This document shows positions 7,310-7,320 of a stretch of 7,320 nucleotides of DNA, one piece after another. Each line of letters starts with the position of its first letter. The stretch's first letter is position 1. The position numbers and the translations under genes are program-made. This DNA comes from M3007 sp044347755 (GTDB lineage Bacteria; Bacteroidota; Bacteroidia; Chitinophagales; Saprospiraceae), in the NCBI GenBank assembly GCA_044347755.1, contig JBIKUE010000186.1, forward strand, positions 1-7,320. Reading direction: 5' to 3'. Below the pieces are notes generated by a model, which saw only the letters and a list, made by a program, of their open reading frames with translations, did not search any database and was not told the DNA's origin.

Positions 7310-7320
7310 GAAGGAAATGT

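Overview
The window looks like chromosomal DNA from a member of the Bacteroidota, possibly a Saprospiria-like lineage. Three things point there. One gene encodes a large secreted metzincin protease with an N-terminal signal peptide and a long tail of Ig-like, FN3, P-domain and cadherin-like modules, the layout typical of type IX secretion cargo. None of the four starts has a Shine-Dalgarno sequence. An octamer fitting the Bacteroidota -7 consensus TAnnTTTG lies just upstream of the lipoprotein pair. The lineage assignment is inferred from these features, not from any database match.

Layout. (1) Positions 1-3279, minus strand: a reprolysin-like (M12B-type) zinc metallopeptidase. It has 1093 visible codons and runs off the left edge, so the C-terminus, where a sorting domain would be expected, is not seen. 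I checked the frame triplet by triplet and found no stop. (2) Positions 3280-3522: a 243-bp divergent intergenic region with a candidate promoter element for each direction. (3) Positions 3523-4620 and 4644-5753, plus strand: two adjacent paralogous putative lipoproteins of unknown function, 23 bp apart and probably one operon. (4) Positions 5757-5863: a convergent intergenic region almost filled by a perfect 24-bp inverted repeat with an 18-nt loop. (5) Positions 5864-7309, minus strand: a full-length GabD-type succinate-semialdehyde dehydrogenase.

The genes do not form one obvious pathway. The protease and the lipoprotein pair are divergently transcribed and both are predicted to be exported, so they could share envelope-related regulation, but nothing in the sequence proves this. 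The aldehyde dehydrogenase is a cytoplasmic housekeeping enzyme of GABA/glutamate catabolism and is separated from the lipoproteins by the large hairpin.

I see no RNA gene, CRISPR array, transposase or phage gene. The least explained items are the paralogous lipoprotein pair, with its diverged C-terminal halves, and the large inverted repeat.
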